Of a DNA stretch of 39,175 nucleotides, positions 1 through 8,700 are shown piece after piece. The translations under genes were made by a program, and so were the position numbers. Origin of the DNA: Streptomyces sp. AW19M42 (GTDB lineage Bacteria > Actinomycetota > Actinomycetes > Streptomycetales > Streptomycetaceae). The stretch is taken from positions 1-39,175 of the forward strand of contig CBRG010000204.1 of the NCBI GenBank assembly GCA_000470535.1, given 5' to 3'. The notes under the pieces are model-generated. The model did no database searches and had not been told where the DNA came from. It saw only the letters and a list, made by a program, of their open reading frames with translations. How positions within the stretch are numbered: position 1 is the stretch's first letter; the number at the start of each line of letters is the position of its first letter.

Positions 1-585
1 CCCCGCCAGCCGCGCCTTCGCTTCCGGCCATTCGTCGGCGAGCAGCGAGAAGTAGACGGTGTCGCGCCAACTGCCGTCGTGGCGGCGGCGATGCCGCCGC
101 AGCACCCCCTCGCGCCGGGCGCCGAGGCGCGCCATCGCGGCCTGGGAGTGCTCGTTGAGGTGGTCTGTCTTCAACTGCACCCGGCCCATGCCCAGTTCTT
201 CGAAGGCGTGGGTGAGCAGGAGCAGCTTGGTCTCCGTGTTGACCGCGGAGCGCCAGTACGCGCGCCCGTACCAGGTCGAGCCGATCTCCAGCCGCTCGTT
301 GGCCACGTCGACGTCCATGTACGTCGTCCAGCCGATGGCCCGGCCGCTCTCGCGGTGGACGACGGCGAACGGGACGTACACACCCTGCCGTGCGGCCGCG
401 AGCAGCGCCGTCAGCTTCTCGCCGAGCTCCTCCCTGGTGCGGGGGGCCGGTCCGCCCTGCCAACGCCAGACCTCCTCGTCACCGCCGCCCGCGGCGAAGA
501 GGCCGTCGAGATGGTCCGGGGACAGCGGCTCCAGGCGGACGTGGCAGCCGGTCAGGGTCACGGGAAGGGGAGGCGTGGCAGACAT
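1..585 (-). CDS. GNAT N-acetyltransferase, RimJ/RimL type (3' end outside window)
   Basis: The reading frame is open from an ATG at 585 down to base 1, giving at least 195 residues, so the C-terminus lies outside the window. The translation starts MSATPPLPVTLTGCHVRLEP and contains AIGWTTYMDVD, then EIGSTWYGRAYWRSAVNTET, then a helix LLLTHAFEELGMGRVQLKTD and NEHSQAAMARLGARREGVLR. This is the usual order of the RimJ/RimL branch of the GNAT fold, which moves acetyl from acetyl-CoA to an amine. The substrate cannot be read from the sequence. The start is probably leaderless: a TAGGGT hexamer lies on the minus strand at 592-597, six bases before the ATG. Family assignment is firm; function is not. 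Confidence 0.85.
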   Translation of the reverse strand, partial: MSATPPLPVTLTGCHVRLEPLSPDHLDGLFAAGGGDEEVWRWQGGPAPRTREELGEKLTALLAAARQGVYVPFAVVHRESGRAIGWTTYMDVDVANERLEIGSTWYGRAYWRSAVNTETKLLLLTHAFEELGMGRVQLKTDHLNEHSQAAMARLGARREGVLRRHRRRHDGSWRDTVYFSLLADEWPEAKARLAG

Positions 586-591
586 GCCGGA

Positions 592-597
592 ACCCTA
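592..597 (-). promoter_or_regulatory. -10 box of a leaderless promoter (TAGGGT)
   Basis: TAGGGT on the minus strand ends six bases before the acetyltransferase ATG at 585, and there is no Shine-Dalgarno between them. This is the arrangement of leaderless Streptomyces transcripts. No good -35 is visible. Confidence 0.4.
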
Positions 598-667
598 ACC
601 CGATTCGAACTAGACAGAAAGGGAATATGTACTAGTGCAATACGTCACCGGCGACCGGGCCCGCCCT

Positions 668-1408
668 TCACCGCCCCTCGCGCAGGGCCGCCGTCGCCGC
701 CCGGATCGCGGGCAGTTCGCCGTACAGCGCCTGGCCCGGACAGCTGGTCTGGTACGCGTCGCGGTGGCCGGATATGGCGTTCAGGACGGCCGCCGTGCCC
801 TTCGGGAACCTGCTCGCGTCGTTCGTCGAGACCAGCCGCACCGTGCCGCGCGGATCGATGCCCGGCATCAGCTTCCACGCGGCCACCTTCGCCAGCGCCC
901 GCACCAGGACCGGCGGCACCGTGGCCCCGCTGCCGTAGTTGCCCAGCACCGCTATGCCCACGCTGTCGGCGTTGAAGCCCGTGGTGTGCGCGCCGCGCAC
1001 CGAACGCCGGACGCCGCCCGCCCGGCCCTCGTAGATCGTCCCGCACCGGTCGACGAGGAAGTTGTAGCCGATGTCGTCCCAGCCGTTGCCCTCGATGTGG
1101 GACTCCTCCACCGCCCGCAGCATCCTCGGCACATCCGCGCAGTCGTAGCCGTTGGACTCCCCGGTGTGGTGGATGAAGACCGCCCGCACCGGGCCTGTGT
1201 AGACCGCGGGCTCCCTGACCATGTGCTCGTCGGCATGCCAGGCCGTCCGGCTGACGATCGCCGGCTGCGGCACCCGGTACGGCACCGGGCGCGGTCGCTC
1301 ATGGGCGGCGGCCGACGTGGGCAGCGCGATCCGCACCGGGGCGTCCCGCAGCACCAGCAGGGTGAGTGGGAGGACCGCGGCGCCCAGCGCGAGTCGATGG
1401 GGCCACAT
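668..1408 (-). CDS. Secreted PGRP-type N-acetylmuramoyl-L-alanine amidase
   Basis: This 246-residue protein should cleave the amide bond between N-acetylmuramic acid and L-Ala in peptidoglycan. I start it at ATG 1408 ([20 protein letters not shown]) because this gives an N-terminal hydrophobic export segment; the frame stays open upstream only as low-complexity Arg-rich sequence. The mature part is an amidase_2/PGRP domain: [13 protein letters not shown] supplies the first zinc histidine, [21 protein letters not shown] is the family signature with its catalytic Tyr, and [12 protein letters not shown] gives the second His and the Cys ligand. All zinc ligands are present, so it should be active. 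It is monocistronic between the acetyltransferase and the divergent fluoride-channel operon. Confidence 0.85.
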   Translation of the reverse strand: MWPHRLALGAAVLPLTLLVLRDAPVRIALPTSAAAHERPRPVPYRVPQPAIVSRTAWHADEHMVREPAVYTGPVRAVFIHHTGESNGYDCADVPRMLRAVEESHIEGNGWDDIGYNFLVDRCGTIYEGRAGGVRRSVRGAHTTGFNADSVGIAVLGNYGSGATVPPVLVRALAKVAAWKLMPGIDPRGTVRLVSTNDASRFPKGTAAVLNAISGHRDAYQTSCPGQALYGELPAIRAATAALREGR

Positions 1409-1652
1409 GGGAACACCCTGCGGCCTCCCGCGCCCACCCGCAGATGCGCTGGCCGATCGGGTGAACCGCCCGGCACGCCTCCGCCGGGAACGCACGATAT
1501 TCTGGGGGAAGCGGCGCCGGGGACGGCCGCCGCGCGGCGGTGGGGCCCGCCGTACCCGAACCGCGGCCGCGATCGTGAGCGCGCCGCCAACGGTCCCTAC
1601 TTGGCGACGAGCGCGCCCGCGTCCGGCGGGCGCCCCGGCAGGTAGGAGACGT

Positions 1653-2069
1653 GTGCCCACCAGAACCCCGAACCCACAGATCCCGGTCGTCGCCGTGGTC
1701 GCGCTCGGCGGCGCGACCGGTGCCTGCGCCCGCTACGGGGCGTCGCTGCTCTGGCCCACCGCGGCCGACGGGTTCCCCTGGACGACCCTCGTGGTCAACG
1801 TCATCGGCTGCGCGGTGATCGGTGTGTTCATGGTGGTGATCAGCGAGGTCTGGACCGCCCACCGGCTGGTGCGGCCGTTCTTCGGTACGGGGGTGCTGGG
1901 CGGGTTCACCACCTTCTCCACCTACGCCGTGGACATCCAGCGCCTCGTCGACGGCGGCCGGGCCCGCAGCGGACTGGCGTATCTGGGACTGACACTGCTC
2001 GCGGCCCTCGCAGCGGTGTGGAGCGCGGTGTGGCTGACCCGCCGCGTGCTGGCGTGGAGGCAGACATGA
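1653..2069 (+). CDS. crcB: Fluoride channel FluC/CrcB, first copy
   Basis: A 138-residue membrane protein of the FluC (CrcB) family, which exports fluoride passively as a dual-topology dimer. The start is GTG 1653, preceded by GGTAGGAG at 1641-1648; the longer open frame upstream is not membrane-like. Four hydrophobic segments are visible. Signature stretches are [11 protein letters not shown] near the N-terminus, the pore asparagine in [13 protein letters not shown], and [17 protein letters not shown] with its conserved Phe and Thr/Ser track. The stop overlaps the next start (ATGA at 2066-2069). A second FluC gene follows two genes later, so the two products may form a heterodimer. Confidence 0.9.
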   Translation: MPTRTPNPQIPVVAVVALGGATGACARYGASLLWPTAADGFPWTTLVVNVIGCAVIGVFMVVISEVWTAHRLVRPFFGTGVLGGFTTFSTYAVDIQRLVDGGRARSGLAYLGLTLLAALAAVWSAVWLTRRVLAWRQT

Positions 2070-2416
2070 CGACATCGAGGACCGAGCGCGCCCTGCGGCT
2101 GACCGTCCTGGTCGGGGAGTCCGACGGCTGGCACCACCGGCCGGTCTACACCGAGATCGTGCACCGGGCGCACGCGGCCGGACTGGCGGGCGCCAGCGTG
2201 TTCCGGGGGATCGAGGGGTTCGGCGCCTCTTCGATGATCCACACCCAGCGGCTGCTCTCGCTGAGCGAGGACCTGCCGGTGGCGGTGGTGATCGTGGACG
2301 CGGAGGAGAAGGTGCGCGCGTTCCTGCCGCTGATCGAGGAGCTGACCGGCGACAGCCCGGTCATCCTGGACGCCTGCGAACTGGTGCGGCGCGGCGAGCC
2401 GGAGGAGCCCAGGTGA
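2066..2416 (+). CDS. DUF190 family protein between two fluoride channels
   Basis: A 116-residue soluble protein of the DUF190 family, which has a PII-like ferredoxin fold. The start ATG at 2066 overlaps the crcB stop as ATGA. Recognisable stretches are [39 protein letters not shown] and [19 protein letters not shown], followed by a C-terminal [19 protein letters not shown]. The last codons overlap the next start as GTGA at 2413. DUF190 proteins often sit beside CrcB genes, which suggests a regulatory or accessory role in fluoride export. That role is an inference from context; no biochemical function can be read from the sequence. Confidence 0.85.
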   Translation: MTTSRTERALRLTVLVGESDGWHHRPVYTEIVHRAHAAGLAGASVFRGIEGFGASSMIHTQRLLSLSEDLPVAVVIVDAEEKVRAFLPLIEELTGDSPVILDACELVRRGEPEEPR

Positions 2417-2787
2417 ACTGGCTGCTGGTGATCGCCGGCGCGGCGGTCGGCGCCCCGCTGCGGTATCTGACCGACCGGGCGGTGCAGTCCCGGCACGACA
2501 CCGTCTTCCCCTGGGGGACGTTCACGGTGAACGTCACGGGCTGCCTGGTGCTGGGGCTGCTGACCGGCGCGGTGACGGCCGGTGCCGCGTCCTCGCACGT
2601 CCAACTGCTGCTCGGGACCGGGCTCTGCGGGGCGCTGAGCACGTACTCGACCTTCAGCTACGAGACGCTGCGGCTCGCCGAGGACGGCGCACGCTTCTAC
2701 GCGGCGGTCAACGTCGTCGCGAGCGTGGTGGCGGGTCTCGGCGCGGTGTTCGTCGGCGTCACGCTCGCAGCGACGCTCCTGAGCTGA
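2413..2787 (+). CDS. crcB: Fluoride channel FluC/CrcB, second copy
   Basis: A second 124-residue FluC/CrcB protein, started at GTG 2413 inside the DUF190 gene (GTGA overlap). It has the four-helix pattern with [13 protein letters not shown], the pore motif [18 protein letters not shown] and [23 protein letters not shown]. Sequence identity to the first copy is modest outside the motifs, so this looks like an old duplication and not a recent one. Tight coupling of all three genes argues for co-translation and fixed stoichiometry. A strong inverted repeat follows the stop. Confidence 0.9.
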   Translation: MNWLLVIAGAAVGAPLRYLTDRAVQSRHDTVFPWGTFTVNVTGCLVLGLLTGAVTAGAASSHVQLLLGTGLCGALSTYSTFSYETLRLAEDGARFYAAVNVVASVVAGLGAVFVGVTLAATLLS

Positions 2788-2806
2788 CCGCTGCCCGGCC
2801 CACGAC

Positions 2807-2846
2807 GCAGAGGCCCGGCTCCCCCTCGGGGAAGCCGGGCCTCTGC
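2807..2846. terminator. Bidirectional intrinsic-type terminator
   Basis: A perfect 14-bp inverted repeat, with arms at 2807-2820 (GCAGAGGCCCGGCT) and 2833-2846 and an inner CCCC/GGGG pair. It sits between the convergent second crcB and the small gene ending at 2866. There is no T-run on either side, which is normal for Streptomyces. Confidence 0.75.
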
Positions 2847-2865
2847 GGGTGTGGCGCGGTGTGCT

Positions 2866-3177
2866 TCAGGCGTCCTGTCCGGGGGTCCCCAGCGCGGCCG
2901 AAGCGGCCTCCATGGGGCTGAGCTCCACCGGAGCGGAAGGCGCCGGCACGGACCGGCAGGTGAAGCCGAGTCGCCCGAGCGCCCTGGTCACCTCTCCGGC
3001 CGAGAAGTCGCGGCGGTCCTGCCGGGTGATCACTTCACCCACCTGCTTGACCGGATAGACACGACGGCTGATGATCACCGAATCCCCGGTGACGGGTTCG
3101 GGCTTGATGCCCTTCATCGATGCCTCGACCTCATGCTTGAACAGGTCGAAGGGGAAGCGGGCGATGACGCAGCGCAT
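2866..3177 (-). CDS. Small conserved protein downstream of the DEAD-box helicase (SCO5918-like)
   Basis: A 103-residue soluble protein starting MRCVIARFPFDLFKHEVEAS. It contains MKGIKPEPVTGDSVIISRRVYPVKQVGEVITRQDRRDFSAGEVTRALGRLGF, with no signal peptide or membrane segment. I recognise it as a Streptomyces-type conserved protein that lies next to cold-shock and DEAD-box genes; I believe it corresponds to what databases call the SCO5918 family, but I cannot confirm this here. It starts 52 bases after the helicase stop on the same strand, so it is probably co-transcribed. The run of basic residues and small size would fit an RNA- or ribosome-associated factor, but that is only a guess. Confidence 0.7.
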   Translation of the reverse strand: MRCVIARFPFDLFKHEVEASMKGIKPEPVTGDSVIISRRVYPVKQVGEVITRQDRRDFSAGEVTRALGRLGFTCRSVPAPSAPVELSPMEAASAALGTPGQDA

Positions 3178-3229
3178 AGTGCCTCAACGGGGTCGGGGAG
3201 CGGAATCCGGACGGGAACGCGGGAATCGG

Positions 3230-4807
3230 TCAGGCGGCACGGTTGCCGGAGGGCCGGCGCTGCGCACCGCCACCCCGCGGCTGGGAGGACGACGACGGGG
3301 AGGCCGACGCCGAGGACGACGAGGTGCGCCGGGCCTGGGCCGGGCGGCTGCGCCGGCCCCGGGAGGAGGACCCGCCCTTGGGGCGCTCGGAGACCGGCGA
3401 GGTGATGATGACGGGCACTCCGGAGGGCGCCTGCGCACCGGTGATCCGGCTGAGCTCGGCCTCGCCGGAGCGGACCTGGGCGATCTGCGGGGTGATCCCG
3501 GCGTCGGCCATCAGGCGCGTCATCTCGCGGCGCTGGTTGGGCAGCACCAGCGTGACGACGCTGCCGGACTCCCCTGCGCGGGCGGTGCGGCCACCCCGGT
3601 GCAGGTAGTCCTTGTGGTCGCTCGGCGGGTCGACGTTGACGACCAGGTCGAGGTTGTCGACGTGGATGCCGCGGGCCGCGACGTTCGTGGCGACCAGCAC
3701 CGTGACGTGCCCGGTCTTGAACCGGGTCAGGGTGCGGGTGCGCTGCGGCTGCGACTTACCGCCGTGCAGCGCCGCCGCCCGGACCCCGCTGTTCAGCAGG
3801 TGGTCGGTGAGCTTGTCCACCGCGTGCTTGGTGTCCAGGAACATGATCACGCGGCCTTCGCGGGCGGCGATCTCCGTCGTCGTCGCGTACTTGTCGGCGC
3901 CGTGCACGTAGAGCACGTGGTGCTCCATCGTGGTGACGGCACCGGCGGCCGGGTCGACCGAGTGGACGACCGGGTCGTGCAGGTAGCGGCGCACCAGCAG
4001 GTCGACGTTGCGGTCCAGGGTGGCCGAGAACAGCATCCGCTGGCCCCCCGCCTGCACCTGGTCGAGCAGCTCGGTGACCTGCGGCATGAAGCCCATGTCG
4101 GCCATCTGGTCGGCCTCGTCCAGGACGGTGATGGAGACCCGGTCGAGCGAGCAGTCGCCGCGCTCGATCAGGTCCTTCAGCCGGCCCGGGGTGGCGACGA
4201 CGACCTCGGAGCCGCCGCGCAGCGCCGCGGACTGCCGGCCGATCGACATGCCGCCGACGACGGTGGCCATCCGCAGCTTGAGCGAGCGGGCGTACGGGGT
4301 GAGCGCGTCGGTGACCTGCTGGGCCAGTTCCCGGGTGGGGACGAGCACCAGGGCCAGCGGGCGCTTGGCGTCGGCGCGACGCCCTTCGATACGGGCCAGC
4401 AGGGCCAGACCGAAGGCGAGCGTCTTGCCGGAGCCGGTACGGCCTCGGCCCAGTACGTCACGGCCGGCCAGCGAGTTCGGCAGCGTGGCCGCCTGGATCG
4501 GGAACGGCACCGTGACGCCCTCGGTGGAGAGCGCCGTCAGCAGCTGCGCGGGCATGTCCAGATCGGCGAAGGCCTCCGCGGCGGGCAGCGCCGGGGTGAT
4601 GGTCGTCGGCAGGGCGAACTCGCCCTGCTTGGCGGCGGGCCTGCGACCGTAGCCACCGCCGCCACCGGAGCGCTGGGCCGGGGCGCCGAAGCGGCCCTGG
4701 CCGCCCTGGCGGCTCGGGGCCTGCGAGCGGAAGCCGCCTGCCGAACGTGAACCGCCGGAAGTGCGGGAAAAACGGTCATTGGAGCGGGATGTGCGGTCGC
4801 GGTTCAT
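3230..4807 (-). CDS. DEAD-box ATP-dependent RNA helicase
   Basis: A 525-residue RNA helicase with all the DEAD-box motifs: Q motif PFPIQ near residue 105, Walker A GRTGSGKT at 122-129, PTRELA at 157-162, TPGR near 206, DEAD at 230-233, SAT at 261-263, VATNVAARG near 372-380 and HRGGRTARAG near 403-412. The first 65 residues are a Gly/Arg/Ser-rich tail, and the last 60 are Arg/Ser/Pro-rich; both are typical RNA-binding extensions. The ATG at 4807 is preceded by GAGGAAGG. Its position downstream of a CspA-like gene fits a cold-induced helicase that unwinds mRNA or rRNA structure. A hairpin overlaps its ribosome binding site (4818-4840). Confidence 0.93.
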   Translation of the reverse strand: MNRDRTSRSNDRFSRTSGGSRSAGGFRSQAPSRQGGQGRFGAPAQRSGGGGGYGRRPAAKQGEFALPTTITPALPAAEAFADLDMPAQLLTALSTEGVTVPFPIQAATLPNSLAGRDVLGRGRTGSGKTLAFGLALLARIEGRRADAKRPLALVLVPTRELAQQVTDALTPYARSLKLRMATVVGGMSIGRQSAALRGGSEVVVATPGRLKDLIERGDCSLDRVSITVLDEADQMADMGFMPQVTELLDQVQAGGQRMLFSATLDRNVDLLVRRYLHDPVVHSVDPAAGAVTTMEHHVLYVHGADKYATTTEIAAREGRVIMFLDTKHAVDKLTDHLLNSGVRAAALHGGKSQPQRTRTLTRFKTGHVTVLVATNVAARGIHVDNLDLVVNVDPPSDHKDYLHRGGRTARAGESGSVVTLVLPNQRREMTRLMADAGITPQIAQVRSGEAELSRITGAQAPSGVPVIITSPVSERPKGGSSSRGRRSRPAQARRTSSSSASASPSSSSQPRGGGAQRRPSGNRAA

Positions 4808-4817
4808 AGGAACCCTT

Positions 4818-4840
4818 CCTCGATATGGCGCGTATCGAGG
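4818..4840 (-). promoter_or_regulatory. Hairpin overlapping the helicase ribosome binding site
   Basis: An 8-bp perfect inverted repeat (CCTCGATA at 4818-4825, TATCGAGG at 4833-4840) with a 7-base loop. In the minus-strand mRNA its 3' arm begins the purine stretch GAGGAAGG that leads to the ATG at 4807. In this orientation, 4818-4825 (TATCGAGG in RNA) is the arm next to the start. Folding would cover the 5' part of the Shine-Dalgarno, so it may control translation. Confidence 0.5.
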
Positions 4841-5158
4841 AATTCATTGCGGCGACGAGCGGCACAAGAATCGCAAGAACGGGCCGTTGGCATACGTGAA
4901 CGAAGCCCGGCAGCCGGTCTTGAGCCGATACGGGCCCGGCCGAACCGGGTCCGGTGCTTCGCAATGACGGAACGAGCGGGCCACTGTGCGGTCCCACAGG
5001 TTGTGTCACGGGGCTCCGGCGGGCCGGTTTTCCGGTCCGGGAGCCATGGCGGATCGTCCGCCGCACGGTGAAGATCGTGGTCCGGGCGCCTGCCCGGCAG
5101 CTCGTGGCGGTCGTACACCGGCACGGCATCGCTCGGGGGTGGACCCGGGAAAGCAACG

Positions 5159-5194
5159 AGCTGGGACCCGCACCCCAAGGTGCGGGCCCCAGCT
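5159..5194 (-). terminator. Terminator of the cold-shock gene
   Basis: Arms 5159-5174 and 5179-5194 form a 16-bp stem with a 4-base loop. The single mismatch is A-C in plus-strand RNA but a G-U pair in minus-strand RNA, so the hairpin is complete only in the csp transcript, which ends just upstream. No T-run follows. Confidence 0.65.
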
Positions 5195-5236
5195 GCGCGA
5201 AAGCATCTCAGCGCGTGAGCGCCGGAGCAATCAGGT

Positions 5237-5440
5237 TCACGCGGGGGTGATGTTCTCCGCCTGCGGGCCCTTCTGGCCCTGCGTGACGTCGAAGTTAACC
5301 TTCTGGCCCTCCTGCAGCTCACGGAAGCCGCTGGCGGCGATGTTCGAGTAGTGGGCGAAGACGTCAGCGCCGCCACCATCCTGCTCGATGAAGCCGAAGC
5401 CCTTTTCCGCGTTGAACCACTTGACGGTGCCAGTAGCCAT
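5237..5440 (-). CDS. Cold-shock domain protein, CspA family
   Basis: A 67-residue single cold-shock domain, starting [23 protein letters not shown]1 (KGFGFIEQ) and RNP2 (VFAHYS) are intact, so it should bind single-stranded RNA and DNA as a chaperone. The length is standard for the family. Translation should be strong: AGAAGGAGATAAAAC precedes the ATG at 5440, one of the best ribosome binding sites in the window. A long, relatively AT-rich leader lies upstream and a clear hairpin terminator downstream, before the DEAD-box helicase. The pairing with that helicase fits an RNA-remodelling function in cold or growth transitions. Confidence 0.95.
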   Translation of the reverse strand: MATGTVKWFNAEKGFGFIEQDGGGADVFAHYSNIAASGFRELQEGQKVNFDVTQGQKGPQAENITPA

Positions 5441-5753
5441 GTTTTATCTCCTTCTGGGGCAGAGCCCGGGGACTCGCACTGTGCCAGTCCCGCGTCGCCG
5501 CGATGATTACCCCATCCGGATAATGAACCGGAAATACAAAAGTGCACCCACCCAGCCCATTTAGCTGAGGAGAGCACTTGGAGTCTTTGGGAACCACAAC
5601 TGCAACTGAGATCTACAGTAGCACAATGAATGCGAGCGGGCGCGGCATGTAATTACACTCCGTCCGGCGTGTCATAAACCCTCATCGCGCATTGCGTAAA
5701 ATTCTGTGCTTGCCGGTGTAGATATTCGCCGCCGAACGGAGCAGTGCCGCACC
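5441..5753 (-). promoter_or_regulatory. Upstream region and 5' leader of the cold-shock gene
   Basis: About 300 bases without a gene. The part at 5510-5720 is markedly AT-richer than the rest of the window, as is usual for regulatory DNA of csp genes. A possible minus-strand -10 is TACTGT (5615-5620), which would give a leader of about 165 nt. The leader contains a small inverted repeat, TCCGG/CCGGA, near 5515-5535. The promoter assignment is weak. Confidence 0.4.
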
Positions 5754-5793
5754 GCCCGGTGCGACGGCGGACAGGTCCGCCGTCGCACCGGGC
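5754..5793 (-). terminator. Terminator after the alpha-mannosidase gene
   Basis: A perfect 18-bp inverted repeat, arms 5754-5771 and 5776-5793, with a 4-base loop. It begins seven bases past the mannosidase stop at 5800 and closes the sugar-uptake operon. There is no T-run. Confidence 0.8.
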
Positions 5794-5799
5794 CGGAAC

Positions 5800-8700
5800 T
5801 CAGCCGCGCGCGAACCTCAGCGTGACCAGCTCGAACGGGCGCAGCGACAGCTGGACACCCCCGTCACGGAGCTCGGGCGCCTTCGCGTCGGCGGTGTCCA
5901 GCTGTCGCTCCAGCAGGTCGGTCACCGCGAGGCCCGCGGCGTCGAACCCGGTGGTGAGACGGACCCTGGCGCGGCCGCCCGTCGACTCGTAGAGCCGTAC
6001 GACCAGGTCACCGCTCGCGTCGTCCGCCAGCTTGACCGCGCTGACCACCACCGCGTCGTTGTCGACGGCCACCAGCGGGGCCACCTCGCGGTCACCGGCG
6101 ACCCGGCGCTCCGGCAGGTTGATCCGGAAGCCCTCCCGGACCGCGTCACCGATCCCCGCGCCCGGCGCGAGCGCGTGCCGGAAGCGGTGCACGCCCTGGT
6201 CGGTCTCCGGGTCGGGGAAGCGCGGGGCGCGCAGCAGCGAGACCCGCACGGTGGTGGTCGTGCCCGCGTCCGATCCGCGGACGGTGCGGGTCACGTCGTG
6301 CCCGTACGTCGAGTCGTTGACCAGGGCCACGCCCCAGCCCGGCTCCTCCAGGTGCACGAAGCGGTGGTTGCACGCCTCGAACTTGGCGGCCTCCCAGCTG
6401 GTGTTGGTGTGGGTCGCCCGGTAGAAGTGCCCGAACTGCGTCTCGGAGGCGTACCGCTCGGCGTGGATGTCCAGCGGGAACGCCGCCTTGAGGAACTTCT
6501 CCGTCTCGTGCCAGTCGACCTCGGTGTCGATGTCGAGCCGCTTGACGCCCGGCGCGAGGGTCAGCAGCTGGGTGACCTTCGAGTCACCGAAGCCACGGAC
6601 GATCCGCACGCGGACGGCGCCCCCGTCCTGGACGGGGGTGAGCTCGTCCAGGTCCGTCAGGTCGGTGACGGTGTTGCGGTAGAACTCGTCGACGTCCCAC
6701 GCGTCCCACATGTTCGGGAAGTCCGGGTGGATCTGGAGCAGGTTCGCGGCCTGGCCCGGGGCCACCGTCTCGCGTCCGGCGCCGGTGTCGTACGCCGAGA
6801 CGACCAGCCCGCGGGCGTCGATCTCCACCCGGAGCAGGCCGTTGTCCAGGACGAACCCGCCGCCCTCGCGCGGTGCGAGCGTGCCGCCGTCGTCGGCCGT
6901 GACGGGAGCCGCCGCACCGGCCGGGACGCCGCCGCGGGCGTGCGGGGCGGAGTTGAAGAGGAGGGTCTCCCCCGTGCTGGAGTCACCGGCCAGGGCGCGC
7001 TGCGCGGCGTCGACGATGCCGTTCAGCTCCTCGGCTACGGCGGCGTACGTCTTCTCCGCCTCGCGGTGCACCCAGGCGATCGACGAGCCGGGCAGGATGT
7101 CGTGGAACTGGTGCAGCAGCACCGTCTTCCAGATCCGGTCCAGCTGCTCGTACGGGTAGGCGGCCCCGGTCCGCACGGCGGCGGTGGCGGCCCACAGTTC
7201 GGCCTCGCGCAGCAGGTGCTCGCTGCGGCGGTTGCCCTGCTTCGTCTTCGCCTGGCTGGTCAGGGTGGCGCGGTGCAGCTCCAGGTAGAGCTCACCGACC
7301 CACACCGGAGCGTTCGGATACTCCGCCTCGGCCTTGGTGAAGAAGTCGGTGGGGGTCTCCCACGTCACCGTCGCCGAGCCCTCCAGGCTCCGCAGCCGGG
7401 CCGCCTTGGCGATCATCTCGCGGGTCGTGCCGCCGCCCCCGTCGCCCCAGCCGGTCGGTGCGAGGGAGTGCCGCGCGACTCCCTTGTCCTTGAAGTTCTT
7501 CGCCGCGTGGGCGATCTCGCTGCCCTTCATCGAGCAGTTGTAGGTGTCGACGGGCGGGAAGTGGGTGAAGATCCGGGTGCCGTCGATGCCCTCCCACTGG
7601 AAGGTGTGGTGCGGGAACTTGTTGGTCTGGCTCCAGGAGATCTTCTGGGTGAGGAGCCACTTGGAGCCCGCGGCCTTGATGATCTGCGGCAGTCCGGCCG
7701 CGAAGCCGAAGGTGTCGGGCAGCCACGCCTCGTCGTTCTCGATGCCGAACTCGTCGAGGAAGAACCGCTTGCCGTGCACGAACTGGCGGGCCATCGCCTC
7801 CGAGCCCGGCATGTTCGTGTCCGACTCGACCCACATGCCGCCGGACGGCACGAACCGCCCGTCCGCCACGGCCTGCTTGACCTTGGCGTAGACCTCGGGG
7901 CGGTGCTCCTTGATCCAGGCGAACTGCTGGGCCTGCGACATCGCGAAGACGAAGTCGGGCTCGTCCTCCAGGAGGGCCGTCATGTTGGACGTCGTACGGG
8001 CGACCTTGCGCACCGTCTCGCGCAGCGGCCACAGCCAGGCGGAGTCGATGTGCGCGTGGCCGACCGCGCTGATGCGGTGTGCGGAGGGCTGCGCGGGCGT
8101 CGCGAGGACGGCGGCGAGCTGCTCGCGGGCGGCGGCCGCGGTGCCGTTGACGTCCTGGAGGTCGACCGTGTCGAGGCAGCGGCCGACGGCGCGCAGGATG
8201 TCCCAGCGGCGGGCGCCGTCCACCGGCAGCTCCCGCATCAGCTCGCCCAGCACCTCCAGGTCCTGGACGAGGTTCCACACCTGCTCGTCGAAGACCGCGA
8301 GGTCCATCCGGGCCAGGACGTACTGCGGTTCGCTGCCCGCGGTCTCCCTGTCGCCCAGCTGGGTCGGCAGGAAGGGGTGGTAGTCGAGGATGACCGGGTT
8401 GGACGCCGCCTCGATGTGCAGCAGCACCTCCTCGCCGCCCTCGGCGGGGGACCCGACGCGCACCCACTGGTTGCGCGGGTTGAGGCCCTTCACCGGGGTG
8501 CCGTCGGGGCGGTAGACGAGGCCCTCGCACTGGAAGCCCGGCATGTTCTCGTCGAAGCCCAGGTCGAGCAGCGCCTCGACGGTCCGGCCCGCCCAGGCCT
8601 CCGGGACCGTACCGGAGACCCGGAACCAGCAGGTGCCCCACGGAGCGCCCCACCGGTCGCCGACCGCGATCGGCTCTGTGGCACCGGCCAGGCCCTCGGC

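Larger units (their letters stand above)
4808..5236 (-). other. Long csp-to-helicase intergenic leader (429 bases)
   Basis: No convincing gene lies here on either strand; the short open frames are Arg/Pro-rich and lack start signals. On the minus strand it holds the csp terminator (5159-5194), then about 320 bases that would form the helicase leader if transcription reads through or starts inside, ending in the hairpin at 4818-4840. I see no clear -35/-10 pair within it. Confidence 0.5.

Noticed and set aside
1409..1652. Fluoride riboswitch upstream of the crcB operon
   Set aside because: I could not find the conserved GGNGATGG start and pseudoknot partner in this interval.
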